Shown: positions 11,090 to 21,619, numbered from the stretch's first letter. The stretch: DNA of 64,000 nucleotides from Perognathus longimembris pacificus (GCF_023159225.1 NC_063175.1:3870255-3934254), one strand, 5' to 3'. Made by a program: numbers and translations. The notes: generated from the sequence alone by a model not told the origin.

Positions 11090-11900
11090 CAGGGATCCAT
11101 GTGACTTCTAACAACCAAAAGATTTACCTATAATTTATAGAAGATGATGCAAACATTTAAAACATTACCAATTCATCGAGCCACCCGTTGAGGACTGGAA
11201 GAATGAAATCAGGCCTCCACACCTACCGTTCAGTTCTTCTCCACTGGAGCAGCACACTTGAGCACAGCAAAGGGCCACAGGACAAGAGGAGGACCATCAA
11301 ATCCGAGAGAGGCAGAGGTTGCTGCCGGGGCACCGAGAAGGCTGGAAAAATAGGTCGAACTAGAAGCAGCCGATGGGATCCTGCCTGCTCCACAAGAATC
11401 TGCTCTTGAGGGAGGGGGTCTCTGGCTCTGCCAGGCTACCTTGATCCACCTGGTAGCAGATGAACTCAGCCTGTGTGGAAGAAAGCAGAGCTGCATCTAC
11501 TGGACTGCAAGGGACAGATGCCAAAGGGACCTCAGAGGGCAAAGCAGCAAGCTCTAGGGGAAATGGCATCCCTCAAAGAGCCCGGGAAAGAGAGCCACTA
11601 CCTGCAGCCAATCTAAGCAGGTGAGGCTTGGGAATGATCCCTTGTGCCACCCATGAAGTGCACACCACATCCCCAACCTCCCGCAGAGCTTCCCCAGCTG
11701 GGAGCTCCGGAGAAGGTGGCAAGAGCCACCCACCCCTGTTTTTCACTACACTCACACCCAGGAGACGCGGTGGACAACAGGGACCGATGTGGCTACAGTT
11801 CTCCAGCCTCACCCGGGGGACTGATGAAGTCAAGGTTTCCAGCTTCTTCTGTCCCGTGACATCCTGGCTCTTCTTGGGGTGCCCACTTCCCCCAGAAGTG
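11090..11900 (-). repeat. Duplicon unit F (minus orientation)
   Basis: The inverted partner of unit D: 11,230-11,662 is close to the reverse complement of 3,491-3,930. It sits head to tail with unit E. Its outer edge (11,663-11,900) runs into the GC-rich block, directly downstream, in minus-strand sense, of the POM121-like frame, so the unit may derive from that gene's 3' flank. Confidence 0.7.
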
Positions 11901-12073
11901 ACAGGGCACCCGCCACTGGCTGCCCTGGGCAGTCAGCCGAAGCTGGAGATCCAGGCTGAGGTTGCTTTGTGCGAGTGCAGAGTGCCAGAGGCTCTTGCTG
12001 GCAGGGTTGGGATCCGGAGGGAGGCAGAGGAAGGTGGTGGGAAGGAAGGGGTGAGAGGGGCAGGGGGTGTCTT

Positions 12074-13645
12074 TTACTGGTGTAGGGCCACGGAGCCTCC
12101 AGTCAGTGTGGAGCCAGCCACCCCGACGGCAAGGGGTGGGGCTGCTGAAGCCAGAGGCCCACGTGCCCTGAAGCCCTGGGTGGGTTTGAGGAGGCTCCAA
12201 AGGAGAGGCTGCTGCCTGCCGTGGCTCAGTGGCAGGGAGGCTGGGGAGCAGAGTGCCCCAGAGGAGCGGCTGGTGACTGGCGCGGCCCCCATGGATCCAA
12301 AGTCCCGAGTGGCAGCTGAGGCGGCCCGGCTGCCAGGTGGAAAAGCGGCCTGAGCCAAGCTGGCAACCTTGGCGCTGATAGTGCGGGCGGTGGCCTGAGA
12401 GGTGAGCTGCTGGCCAGCGGCGGTGGGGCAGCACAGAGAGGGCGGCGTGCTGGCAGGGGCGCGGAAGGCGGAGGCTGGGGCTCCCCCACTGCCCCAGGCC
12501 CACCCACCACAATGGCCCCCAGCCCGCTGGGCCTGCGCTGGCACCGGCTCCTCGGGAGTGCGCGCGGCCTCGGCCTCTCCTCGCATCAACGGGCACCCGA
12601 CGCTGGCAGCAAGCACTGGCTTGGGGTCCCCAAAGGCCAGCTTGGTGCGGGCTCTCGGATGGACGCGGAAAGCCGGCTTGTTGCGGGAGGCCGGGACAGC
12701 CTGGAGGGCAGGCCTGGCTGCGTGCGGCGAGGAGCCGCTGGCCCGGGTGCTGCTGGAGGCGGGCGAGGGCGTGAGCGGCCCGGGGAAGCCAGGGGAGCTG
12801 GAGCAGGTGGCAGCTACCGAGCCGGGCGAGGCCTGCGGCTGGCAGAGGGGGCTTTGGGGGCGCAGGCCCACAGGGGAGCCCGCGGCCGAGGCCAGGGGAG
12901 CCCCAAGGCTGCAGCACGGAGGGCTGGCACAGGGGCGGCCTTCCGGGCCGGAGCCAGACTTGGCGCTGCCGTGCCAGCTGTGGGCGGACCTCGCAGGAGC
13001 GGGGTGCCATTGCTCCGGCCAGGGCCGGCGCGGGCCGTGGGCGGCGAGCCCTGTGCTGCGGGACTCAGCCCTGAGCCCGGCGCAGGGCTTCGGGGGCTCG
13101 GGCGGAGGCCGGGCGTTGCCGGCGCGGTCGTGGCGCTGTCTCTTGCGTTGGGGGCCGGTGCGGGCCCCTTGCTCTTGCGCGGCTCTCGCGTGGGTCTTCC
13201 TGTCCTGGACGAGCGTGGCGGGGGGCTCCGGGGCGAGGCTGGGGGGCGCGGCCTGTGCGCTCTCTCCGGGGATCTGCGGCTGGCTCCTGGGAGGGGGCGG
13301 CCTGCGTGTGAGCGCGCCGCACACTCCCCTGCTCACGGCCGTCCTTGCACGCCGGGGGAGCCAGCGCACGGCGGGCAGCGGCCCGACGAGGACCGAGCGG
13401 GCCAGCTGCAGCAGAGCGCGCCTCCGGGGCGAGCTGAGGATCCGCCCGCACCGGGCGGCCGCATGGCCGCGGGATCCCCTCCTGCGGGCTCTCGGCAGGG
13501 ACCCGGGGAGCAGGGAGGTGAGCAGGGCGGCGCTCCTGAAGGCCGAGGGCTTCCGAGGGCCGGCGGGGGCGCGGCGCTCAGGCCCCTGGCCGGCCGGGAT
13601 GGCGGCGGGCGGCGAAAGGCCGGCCTTGCCCACATAGGCGCCCAT
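12074..13645 (-). CDS. POM121-like nucleoporin paralogue (POM121L family), 523 aa
   Basis: POM121 is a nuclear-pore membrane protein with C-terminal FG repeats; POM121L paralogues lack the membrane segment and start at the internal MGSYLGK motif. Here a strong-context ATG (GCGCCATGG) opens with 'MGAYVGKAGLSPPAAIPAGQ'. In the same frame come a 'SSPRRR' and 'VGPLPAVRWLP' block (about residues 71-97), a basic 'RKRQRHD' (167-173, compare KRRRHD of POM121), FG-like pieces 'NKPAF' (322-326), 'KLAFGD' (335-340) and 'ASAFRAPAS' (391-399), and a C-terminus 'TQGF...GSTLTGG' resembling the POM121 end. All landmarks in order in one frame argue against frameshifts. No membrane segment is seen. Only two FG dipeptides remain. 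The frame stays open upstream to 14,086, but the motif makes 13,645 the likely start. The homology is recalled, not searched; an intact-looking pseudogene is possible. Confidence 0.65.
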   Translation of the reverse strand: MGAYVGKAGLSPPAAIPAGQGPERRAPAGPRKPSAFRSAALLTSLLPGSLPRARRRGSRGHAAARCGRILSSPRRRALLQLARSVLVGPLPAVRWLPRRARTAVSRGVCGALTRRPPPPRSQPQIPGESAQAAPPSLAPEPPATLVQDRKTHARAAQEQGARTGPQRKRQRHDRAGNARPPPEPPKPCAGLRAESRSTGLAAHGPRRPWPEQWHPAPARSAHSWHGSAKSGSGPEGRPCASPPCCSLGAPLASAAGSPVGLRPQSPLCQPQASPGSVAATCSSSPGFPGPLTPSPASSSTRASGSSPHAARPALQAVPASRNKPAFRVHPRARTKLAFGDPKPVLAASVGCPLMRGEAEAARTPEEPVPAQAQRAGGHCGGWAWGSGGAPASAFRAPASTPPSLCCPTAAGQQLTSQATARTISAKVASLAQAAFPPGSRAASAATRDFGSMGAAPVTSRSSGALCSPASLPLSHGRQQPLLWSLLKPTQGFRARGPLASAAPPLAVGVAGSTLTGGSVALHQ

Positions 13646-13884
13646 GGCGCACGCCGAGGCGTCGAGGCGGCCTGCGGGCAGAGTCCTGGGCGCTGGGGTT
13701 TGGCTTTCCCGCCACCGCGCTGGGTCGCAGGCCAAGCGAGTGAGCAACGTTCGCTCAGCGCGCGTGCGCGAGCCTCCCGTGACGCCGAAGGCGCTGGAGC
13801 GAGCATGGGGCGCGTGCACACAGCAGCCCGCGTGCCTCGGCCTGGCGCCTGAGCCTCTCCCGCCAGGCCAGGCCGCCTGCACTG

Positions 13885-14036
13885 CACCTTCACCCTTCAC
13901 CCTCTCACTCCTCACCCCTTCACGTCTCACACCTTCACCCCTGACACCTTCACGTCTCACACCTTCACCCCTGATACCTTCACCCCTCAGTTCTTCACCC
14001 CTCAGCTCTTCACCCCTCACACCTTCAGCGCTCACA
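13885..14036. repeat. 15-bp minisatellite upstream of the POM121-like frame
   Basis: About ten imperfect copies of a 15-base unit such as 'accttcacccctcac'. As 15 is a multiple of three, the minus strand stays open and reads as 'EGVRREGVRG'-type repeats in the upstream extension of the POM121-like frame. It lies about 240 bases 5' of the proposed start, so it is more likely promoter or 5' UTR than coding. Confidence 0.85.
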
Positions 14037-14160
14037 GTTTCCCTGCCCTGGCAGCCGCACCACCAGCCACACCTTAAGCTGCTCACTGAAGGCCAGGGGC
14101 ACAGTCTTCCCTGCCGCGGCTGCCTTCAAACCCTGATCCTCACATCTCAGACCACCAGGT

Positions 14161-14591
14161 AAACAGAGTCAAGGCAGGAGCCCCCAGTGCCTGCCCTCCA
14201 GATGGATATTCAAACTACATCTCTGTGCTCCATTGTGCTGGCATCCATAGGAGAAAGAGGACAATGATGTGACTCCTGCCTGGAATCCTAGCTGAGGCTG
14301 GGGATGCTGGTTGGAAGCCAAGCCAGGCAGGAAGGTCGTTGCCATCCTAGATTCAAATGACCCACCAATGAGCTGGACCAGGAGCCCAAGGCCAGAAAGC
14401 CAGTCTAGAGCCAAGTAGCTCAGAGACACCTCCCAACCCTGGAGTTCAGCCCAGGAAATGGGTATTCCAGCACAAGTGAAATGAAACAAACAGAAAAATA
14501 TACACAGAAGGAAGGGTAAATGCTTCAGCTCAGTAATGGGAATTTGAAAGCATCCACCTAACATGAAAACTTGTGGTAGCATCATTATAGG
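14161..14591. other. Edge of the CpG-rich block
   Basis: Ordinary-composition DNA. The part 14,269-14,410 may be a badly decayed plus-strand composite SINE ('tggaatcctagctgagg'), otherwise nothing is recognised. Confidence 0.35.
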
Positions 14592-14835
14592 TAAAGGCCA
14601 ATAACTGTATCTCATGCCTGTAATCCTAAATACTGAGAAGGCTGAGATTTTAGGAATTAATTTAGATTCTACCCTTGACAGAAAAGTCCAGAAGACTGTA
14701 TTCTCAAATAATCACCAAAGACCTGAAATTAGAGCTGTTGCTCCTGGGTAAGTGTGATCCTTGAGCAAAATATCTCAGGGTCAACCCTTAAGCACTGAGT
14801 TCATGCTCTAATACTGTCTCTGCCCCTCCAAAATT
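14592..14835 (+). mobile_element. Composite B1/ID SINE
   Basis: Left half 7SL/B1-like ('catgcctgtaatcctaaata'), then the ID-like right half ending 'gcactgagttcatgctc'. Old and diverged. This left-plus-right layout defines the 'composite' class used below. Confidence 0.75.
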
Positions 14836-14899
14836 GGGCCAGGCAGGGAACGCCTTTTTCTAACTATTGGGAATTTCATAACATCTATGTCGAAATGAA

Positions 14900-15190
14900 A
14901 ACTTAACTCCTAAACAAATGAAACATATATTTGTATAATACTATCAACCTACCACTTTTATTTCATGAATTTTTACTATAAACTGCAGAGTTTAGAGAAG
15001 GGCCAGGAAAGGAAAAGGGATTGTCTGTGGGAGGATGAAGCTAGGGAGAGTGTTATTGGCATAGGTTACATTCTCTCCCCGTCAGTCTCTATGCCATTGT
15101 GCAGAACATCTCTTGTACACATGTTCACCAGATGGAAGTACTATTTTGTAACATTTATACCACTCAGTTCACTGTTGTAAATAAATATGA
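14900..15190 (+). repeat. Partial duplicon-related segment G
   Basis: Bases 14,960-15,180 ('ggatgaagctagggagagtg', 'attctctccccgtcagtctc') are related to 9,300-9,500 in the link between units C and E. It lies upstream of the POM121-like frame, marking the outer limit of the duplicated family here. Confidence 0.6.
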
Positions 15191-15343
15191 AAAAAATAAT
15201 TTTGTTTAAATTGTCCTTTCCTTTTTATAGGTGGGAGTCATTGTTTGTATTTCTTAGTGTATTTTTTTTTAATTATCATAGGTTTGATGATGGTTTTCCC
15301 CTTACTCATCCTTCTCCTCCCCTGGTTTTTGTTTTGTTTTGTT

Positions 15344-15577
15344 TTTTGTTTTGCTGATCCTGAGTCTTGAACTCAGCCTGAGCACTGTCCTTGAGCATTT
15401 TTGTTCAAGGGTAGTGCTCTACCCTTTAGTCACAGTTCTGTGTCCTATTTTTTTATGATTAATTGGACATTTGAGTCTCAAAGACTTCCTGTCTAGGCTG
15501 ACCTTGAACTGCCATCCTCAGGTCTAGCCCCTCCATAGCTAGGATCCCTAACATGAGCCACCAGTACTCAGCCTATT
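15344..15577 (-). mobile_element. Composite B1/ID SINE
   Basis: Minus-strand copy: 'ctgagtcttgaactcagcct' through 'acatgagccaccagtactca'. Confidence 0.75.
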
Positions 15578-15634
15578 CCCTTTTGATGCTAGCACAATTA
15601 AAAACAGAAATTTAACTTTAAAAATCTCTGCAGA

Positions 15635-15863
15635 CACCAGGCAGCAGTGGGTGATAGCTGTAATTTTAGTTAGGAAGTTGAGAGTTGAAGAAACTGCTTT
15701 AAAGCCAGCCCAGACAAAAAAGACTGTGAGACTTATCTCCAATTAATCACTAAAAGGCCAGAAATGGAGCCATGCTCAAATATTACAGTGTGAGCCTTCA
15801 GTGAGAATGTAAAGGGACAGTGCCCCAGCCTGAGGTCATGTCCCAATACCATCACCAATACCT

Positions 15864-15899
<36 letters not shown>
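15635..15899 (+). mobile_element. Composite SINE with (AC)n tail
   Basis: Diverged plus-strand copy with 'tctccaattaatcac' between its halves. Its 3' end runs straight into a perfect CA repeat at about 15,867-15,899. Confidence 0.75.
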
Positions 15900-15901
<2 letters not shown>

Positions 15902-16548
15902 TACAAACTACAGAAAAGAAATGGAAAAAATGGGAAGGAAAATGGAGAAAGGGAGGGGAGAATTCATCTGTCCCATTGAATGAAAGGAGATTCCTTGTGC
16001 ATTTTGTGGTTGCCTCATTCCCTTCCCTGTTTTATTCATTTATGGGGGACTGGGGAGGAAATAATTCTAAAACTCTGTGGCTCTCAATAGTGTCCTTTTT
16101 ATTACCCCCAATGGTTCTGTGGGTGTACAGGCCTTGGCTGGGCCTCTTTTCAGTGTCATATGATATGGGTTGCAGTTGTATTCATCTAGGCATTCACAGT
16201 GCAGGTTCTACTGGGGACTCTGCAGGTGGGGCTGTGCACTGCAGGAGCTGCACTTGGCCTTCCCATGTGGCTTGTGCTTTTCACAGTGTGTCAGCCGTGT
16301 TCTAAGAGTTCCTGGAGCACAAAAGTGAAAGTTGCCAGTCCTCGTGTTTCTAGTTCTTTGACAGTGAGCTTGGGTTGCCCTGGGAAAACTCCTTCTTACA
16401 TTTGAAACACCTTTCTCTGTGATTCTTCTAAGTCTTTCATCTCTTCCAAGATTTTCATCTTACTTTTCCATCTACTGATTTGCTTTGCCTTATAGCATTC
16501 TTGCTAATGAATCAGTTTGAGGTTGTTCGTTTTGTTTTTGCTGCATGT

Positions 16549-16550
<2 letters not shown>
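15900..16550. other. No gene recognised
   Basis: Mostly unique-looking DNA with short unsupported open frames. No SINE landmarks. Confidence 0.4.

Positions 16551-16590
<40 letters not shown>
16551..16590. repeat. (GT)n microsatellite
   Basis: About 20 uninterrupted GT units ending exactly at the 3' side of a minus-strand SINE. Confidence 0.95.
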
Positions 16591-16592
<2 letters not shown>

Positions 16593-16826
16593 CCAGGTCC
16601 TGGGCCTTTAACTCAGGGCCTGGAAGCTGTTTCTAGATTTCCCCCCCCCCCCCCAAGGCTAGCATTCTACCACTAAAGCTATAGCTCCAATTCTGGCTTT
16701 GGGGGCAGTTACTTAGAAATAAGAGTCTCTTGGTCTTTCCTGCCTGGGCTAGCTTCAAATCAGCATTTTCAGATCTCAGCCTCCTGAGTATCTAAAGTTA
16801 CAGCCATAGCCACTGATGCGCAACTT
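16591..16826 (-). mobile_element. Composite SINE with internal C tract
   Basis: Minus-strand copy ('cagatctcagcctcctgagt'). A run of 14 C at about 16,640 sits inside the ID-like half. Confidence 0.75.
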
Positions 16827-16935
16827 TGTTTTCTTTTTTCTCTTTCTTTCTTCCTTTCTTTCTCTGTCTTTTTCTCTTTCTCTCTCTTTCTTTCCCTCCC
16901 TCCCTCCCTGCTTTCCTTGTCTTCTTTCTTTCTGT
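16827..16935. repeat. CT-rich low-complexity tract
   Basis: TTTC/CCTC-rich stretch between two minus-strand SINE pieces. Confidence 0.85.
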
Positions 16936-16939
16936 ATAT

Positions 16940-17090
16940 TCTGGTCCTAGAGCTTAGACCTAGGCATTATCCTGGAACATTTTTACTCAAGGCTAGTGCT
17001 CTACAACTTGAGCTACAGCTCCATTTCCAGTTTTTTGTTGATTAATTGTAGATGAGTATCAAGTGCTTTTCTGTCATGGCTGGATTCAAT
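16940..17090 (-). mobile_element. Composite SINE fragment
   Basis: The ID-like part of a minus-strand copy ('ctcaaggctagtgctctaca'). Confidence 0.65.
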
Positions 17091-17669
17091 CTATAATAAA
17101 ATATCTGACACTGGCTACTTGTGCAGTAAAGAGAGGGCTATTTTGTTCACATATTTAAGGCTCAAATCCAAGAATAGGTGGTCTTCCAGTGAGAAAGGTG
17201 TGGGAAATGGAAGCAATGAATGGCAGGAGCACGTTTTGCAGACAGCAGCCATATCTCAAGTCAAGAAACAGAGAAGATGGAGCAAGTCCCACAATTCCTT
17301 TCAATGGAACATCCTCAGTGACTTCAAGACTCATGGCCCACAGCATCTCTTAATAGCATCATCCTAGAGACCAGGACATCAATACCTGCATTCCATCCAT
17401 AGAAGAAATACATCTATTTAGTCTGCTATCAATCACCAGCTCTAGATCTTTAACCTTTATTGTTATGTTGTGGAATTTTTAGTTTATTACTGGCCAAATG
17501 TTACTATATTTTCATAGCTTAAAAGAATAGAAGTACATTTCTCTCAGAAGTTACTTGAATTCACATTATTGAAAAATAGTAAGTAGAGTGTTAATAATAA
17601 TGTGGCTATATATTTAGTTGGATAAAATATTGGCTGTTAATTTATCTCTATTACAACTTTTCCATTTGT
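17091..17669. other. No gene recognised
   Basis: AT-rich unique-looking DNA. A weakly L1- or LTR-like feel, but nothing I can name. Confidence 0.35.
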
Positions 17670-18190
17670 AATTTTTTTTTTTTTTTTTTGCGGTACTGAG
17701 TTGTTGTTTTTTTTTGGCCAGTCCCGGGCCTTGGACTCAGGGCCTGATCACTGTCCCTGGCTTCTTCCCGCTCAAGGCTAGCACTCTGCCACTTGAGCCA
17801 CAGCGCCGCTTCTGGCCGTTTTCTGCATATGTGGTGCTGGGGAATCGAACCTAGGGCCTCGTGTATCCGAGGCAGGCACTCTTGCCACTAGGCTATATCC
17901 CCAGCCCAACGGTACTGAGTTTTGAACTGAAGGCCTTGTGCTTGCTGGACAGGGGCTCTACAATTTGAGCCACACCTTCAGCCTTTTATGCTTTAGTTCT
18001 TTTTTGGTAAGGTTTCATATTTATACTCAGACCAGTCTGGACTTGTTTTTCTCTATTTATCTTTCTCACACAGCTGATTGAGGTAAGCTTTCATGAATTT
18101 TTTGTCAAGGTTGGCCTGGAACTGTGATTCTTCTGATTTCAGCCTCCAGAGTGTGTATAATTACCAATGTGAGCCACCACACCAACTAAA
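17670..18190 (-). mobile_element. Old composite SINE, split by a younger SINE
   Basis: Minus-strand pieces on either side of 17,703-17,909, ending 'accaatgtgagccaccacac'. The target-site duplication of the inner element shows where it was cut. Confidence 0.65.
17703..17909 (-). mobile_element. Dimeric ID (IDL-type) SINE with target-site duplication
   Basis: A minus-strand young-looking dimer: poly(T), 'ggccagtcccgggccttgga', second head 'ggctatatccccagccc'. It is flanked by an exact 12-base duplication 'cggtactgagtt' at 17,691-17,702 and 17,910-17,921. The tRNA-like head has recognisable pol III A and B boxes. This defines the 'IDL' class used below. Confidence 0.92.
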
Positions 18191-18456
18191 GATTTGTACA
18201 TGAGTAGTTTCTTTTGATCCTTATTTCAGACAACAGAGTTAAATATATATTTTCAGAAAGATTCTATTAATGCTAAAATTACCAAGTTCTTACATATTTA
18301 AGAAGATATTTCCCATACCTTTCTTTACATAAGTTGAGGCTATGTTAATTTCTTGTTCAAATTCTTCTCAACATTCTTTATCTTCTTCATTGGATGTTGC
18401 TGCAAATAAAAGTCTAAGGTCTGATCAATGTTTTTTCTCCCTGAAATGTGACAGGT

Positions 18457-18696
18457 TGGCTGGGCACTGGTGGCCCCACCTCTGTTATCCTAGCTACTCT
18501 AGAAGCTTAGATCTGATGATGATGGTTTGAAGACAGTCTGGCCAGGAAACTCCATGAGCTTCTTATCTCCAATTAACCACCCAAAAGTCAGAAGTGGAGC
18601 TTGGCTCAGATGGTAGGACACTAGCTTTGAGTGAAATAAAACTCAAGAATGGCATTCAGGCCCTGAGTTCAAGCCATAGGACCAGTACCACACAAA
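18457..18696 (+). mobile_element. Composite B1/ID SINE
   Basis: 'ggctgggcactggtgg' through 'ccctgagttcaagccatagg'. Confidence 0.8.
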
Positions 18697-18839
18697 AGAG
18701 ATGGCAAGGGTGCTCTACCTAGAGATTTCATTCTTGAAACTTAATAACGTATTGAGGATTTGTTTTGATCTTGTTAGAACTCTCTTTAATTTGACACATT
18801 GCTTTAACTTAAAGACACATCTTTTCTTTTAGGGGAGTC

Positions 18840-18898
18840 ATTATATATATATATATATACATACATGTATAAATATGTACATATATACATATATATAG
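18840..18898. repeat. (TA)n-rich repeat
   Basis: Alternating TA/CATA repeats. Confidence 0.9.
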
Positions 18899-18924
18899 TC
18901 TTGGAATCGCTATTTTTTTCTCTC

Positions 18925-19216
18925 ATTCTTTTTGGTTGTACTGAAGTTGAACTCATGGCCTTATGCTTTTGCCACACCTTGCAGGCCTTTTCACTTTGGG
19001 TTGTTTTTCAGATAGGATCTTGTGCTTTTTGCCAAGCTGGCCTCAGACTACAATCCTTCAAACTGGACCTCCCTCATATCTGGAATTATAGTTGCATACC
19101 ATCACATTAAGCTTATTTGTTGAGACAGGGGTCTCACTAACATTTTTCCTAAATCAACCTTGAGCCTAGCTTACTTCACCTGAGCACCTAACATCACAGA
19201 TGTGTGTCACCATGCC
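18925..19216 (-). mobile_element. Old B1-like SINE material
   Basis: Diverged minus-strand 7SL-like text ('ctgaagttgaactcatggcc', 'gatgtgtgtcaccatgcc'). Confidence 0.5.
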
Positions 19217-19799
19217 ATACACATTTTGTTTTCTCTTTTCTCTTCTCTAGGAAGACATATTATATATGTCTTGAATATACTCATTTCTTGTCACATCTAT
19301 TACTCATATGTCAGCTAAGGCCACTTGGCCCTTAGAGATAACAGGTTAAATCCCCCAGCCCATTTCAGAATGGATAACAAAAAAAAAAAACACTTCCAAT
19401 TTCATTGTGATATTGTATTTCTATGCTACCAAAACCTCTGGCCGTTAAGGCCTGGCTCTGGGTCCAAATGTTCACCTAAATTAAGAATAAGTAACATAAA
19501 ACATATAGAAAGGGCAAAATAAATTTGTTTATGGTTTAATCAAAATCAAGAGGAAGGAAAATTTCAGTCTCTTTCTTACAGGAAGACTATGACTTCTAGA
19601 AAAGGTGAGTAGAAGCCAGGAGCTATGTCTAGGAGCTTGTTTTTCCTCCAGTGAGAGGAGTCTCTGGCCTGCAGGGTTCTTGGGATGGCTCTTTTTCACC
19701 CCAGCATGGAATTTTCCTAGGAATCCTAATTCCTACTCCTCATATCCTTTTCTCTTTATAATCTCACAAAGACAAAATTCATAACCTTTGTGTGTTGGG
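19217..19799. other. No gene recognised
   Basis: Unique-looking DNA. Only a short A tract at 19,379-19,390 stands out. Confidence 0.4.
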
Positions 19800-20041
19800 C
19801 GGGGGGGGGGGGGGGGGCGGGCAGTCCTAGGCTTAAACTCAGGTACCAAGTGCTATCACTAAACTTTTCCTCACCACCTTAAGTGGTAGTACTCCACCCC
19901 TTAAGCCACAGCTCCACTTCAGGCTTTTGGGTAGTTAATTGCAGATAAGAGTCTTGGTCTTTCCTGCCTGGCCTGGTATGGAGTCATGATCCTCAGCCTC
20001 ATGAGTAGCTAGGATTACAGGCACAAGCTGTGCGTGCCTGG
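19800..20041 (-). mobile_element. Composite SINE beside a G tract
   Basis: A run of about 17 G (19,801-19,817) followed by a minus-strand copy ('tgagtagctaggattacagg'). Confidence 0.75.
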
Positions 20042-21370
20042 CAAGATTTAATGGGTTTTACTTGAATTTACTTAAGATAGAAAGTTTGTGATCTTCTGTC
20101 ACCTCTCACTGTATCTCTCCATCCTTTTTCCTCCTTCTCTTCATCAGTTAAGGTGACTTTAGCTTTGGAGTCTTCATTTTATAGGTCTGTAGATTAACTC
20201 CTGTCTTCCTTTAAATCCTTCTTCCCAACTTAAGCCCGGAGGTAGAGGTGGGGAACTGAGAACCCAGTTTCTATCTGAATTTGCAATCTGCTCATTGAAA
20301 CAAAGGCTTTAGTCACAGGTGTATTTGGCTATTTAAATGATGTCACTAAGATTATATTTCCCACTCTTAGGATGAGATTATGTTTGTCTCTTTTTTCCAT
20401 GTGATCTTATTCTCTTCTGATCCAAATATTCTTATTAGATGTCACAGGAACAAGAGCTCCCCTGGCCCCCAACCCTATGTACAACCTAATAATTCATGGT
20501 ACAAAAGTGAGACACTCCCTCCCATCCCCAGTATTTTACATATCAAATCTCCTGGAAGAAATGTGATTGGATTTGCTTGGGTCAGTGCCCAATTGCATGG
20601 TGTAAACATGGCTGGGGTAGGACAATAAGTAATGTGGATTGTGAGGCAATCCCAAGGGAATCTCTTGGGATCTGTGAAGACCAATTCCCTAGTGTAAAGA
20701 GAGCTGTTTTGTTGAGGAGACAAAAGCAACAGATGTCTACCACACCTCACACTCTTTGGTATGGAAATGTGCCCTAGGCCTCTGGTTAAGGATTATTTGC
20801 AGGATCTTAAAAAACTCTTCCACTCAAATATCAATATTTGTACCCTGGTAAAGATTTGAAGAACTCATGTGGCTTGTGTTCTCATCTCTTTTGAGTCTTT
20901 TGTTGTGATGGTGGTCTTGCTAAATTTCAGGGTAAGGAGTAATCATTTGAAGTTACTTTTATGAGATGTCTTTTGTTTGTTTCTGTTCTGTTTGCCTGTG
21001 AAATATGGTGGAAAATGGAAAGAAAATGAGAATAAAAGAATAGGGGAAAAGACTGAAGGCAAAATGACTGCAGAGATTTTACATATAAGAGACATAGCAA
21101 GCAATAACAACACCAGTAAGAATGCATAGAACACAGGGTATCTGAGGGCTGCCACAGTCAAAGGAAAAAGAGATCTTGCTTAGAAAAGATCCACAGAACT
21201 CCATACATGCTTACTGAGACCTTGAGATTTTCTAGGCACTGGGCTAAGGATTGAAATGTGTGATTAAAACATGATGGCTTAGCTTAAAATCTAGTTTTTA
21301 TTTTACATAAATCTCTTATTTCATCTATCTGTTTTAAGTGATGCTTTTCAGGGAAACTACATATTTATTT
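20042..21370. other. Repeat-poor stretch, no gene recognised
   Basis: 1.3 kb of unique-looking DNA without SINE or L1 landmarks. Open frames are short and have no recognisable features. Confidence 0.4.
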
Positions 21371-21568
21371 CCCTACTAGGATTTGAACCCATGGCCGCCT
21401 TTGTGGGTTTTCACAACTGATGTTCTACCACTTGGGCCAGCATTTCACTGGTTAAATAAAGGCTGAGTCTTGCATATTTTTCAGCCTAAGCTGGCTTCGA
21501 ACTAAGATCTTCCTGTTCTTGACCTCCTGAGTAGCTAGGATTACAGCTGTGAGCCATCAGTGCTTGGC
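21371..21568 (-). mobile_element. Composite SINE
   Basis: Minus-strand copy ending 'tgtgagccatcagtgcttgg'. Confidence 0.7.
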
Positions 21569-21619
21569 CTCTATTTCAATTTTTAAAAGAGACATTGCTA
21601 TATAATAAATACTATTTAC

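Larger units (their letters stand above)
11900..14160. promoter_or_regulatory. CpG-rich block
   Basis: A 2.2 kb stretch with very high G+C and dense CpG (for example 'gcgcgtgcgcgagcctcccg' near 13,758), unlike everything else in the window. It covers the POM121-like frame and its upstream region. Such a block can be a CpG island promoter, but here much of it is also coding. Because stops are rare at this composition, long open frames occur on both strands. Confidence 0.75.

Noticed and set aside
11793..13010. 405-codon minus-strand frame overlapping the POM121-like gene
   Set aside because: It runs in a different frame across the same GC-rich block, shows no family landmarks and ends within duplicon DNA.
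12402..13852. Long plus-strand open frames (411 and 446 codons) opposite the POM121-like frame
   Set aside because: They overlap each other and the minus-strand frame in very GC-rich DNA where stops are rare, and show no recognisable motif. They are best seen as composition shadows.
13646..14086. Extending the POM121-like protein to the upstream ATG at 14,086
   Set aside because: The added 147 residues include a minisatellite and have no family similarity; the MGAYVGK motif fits the known POM121L start.
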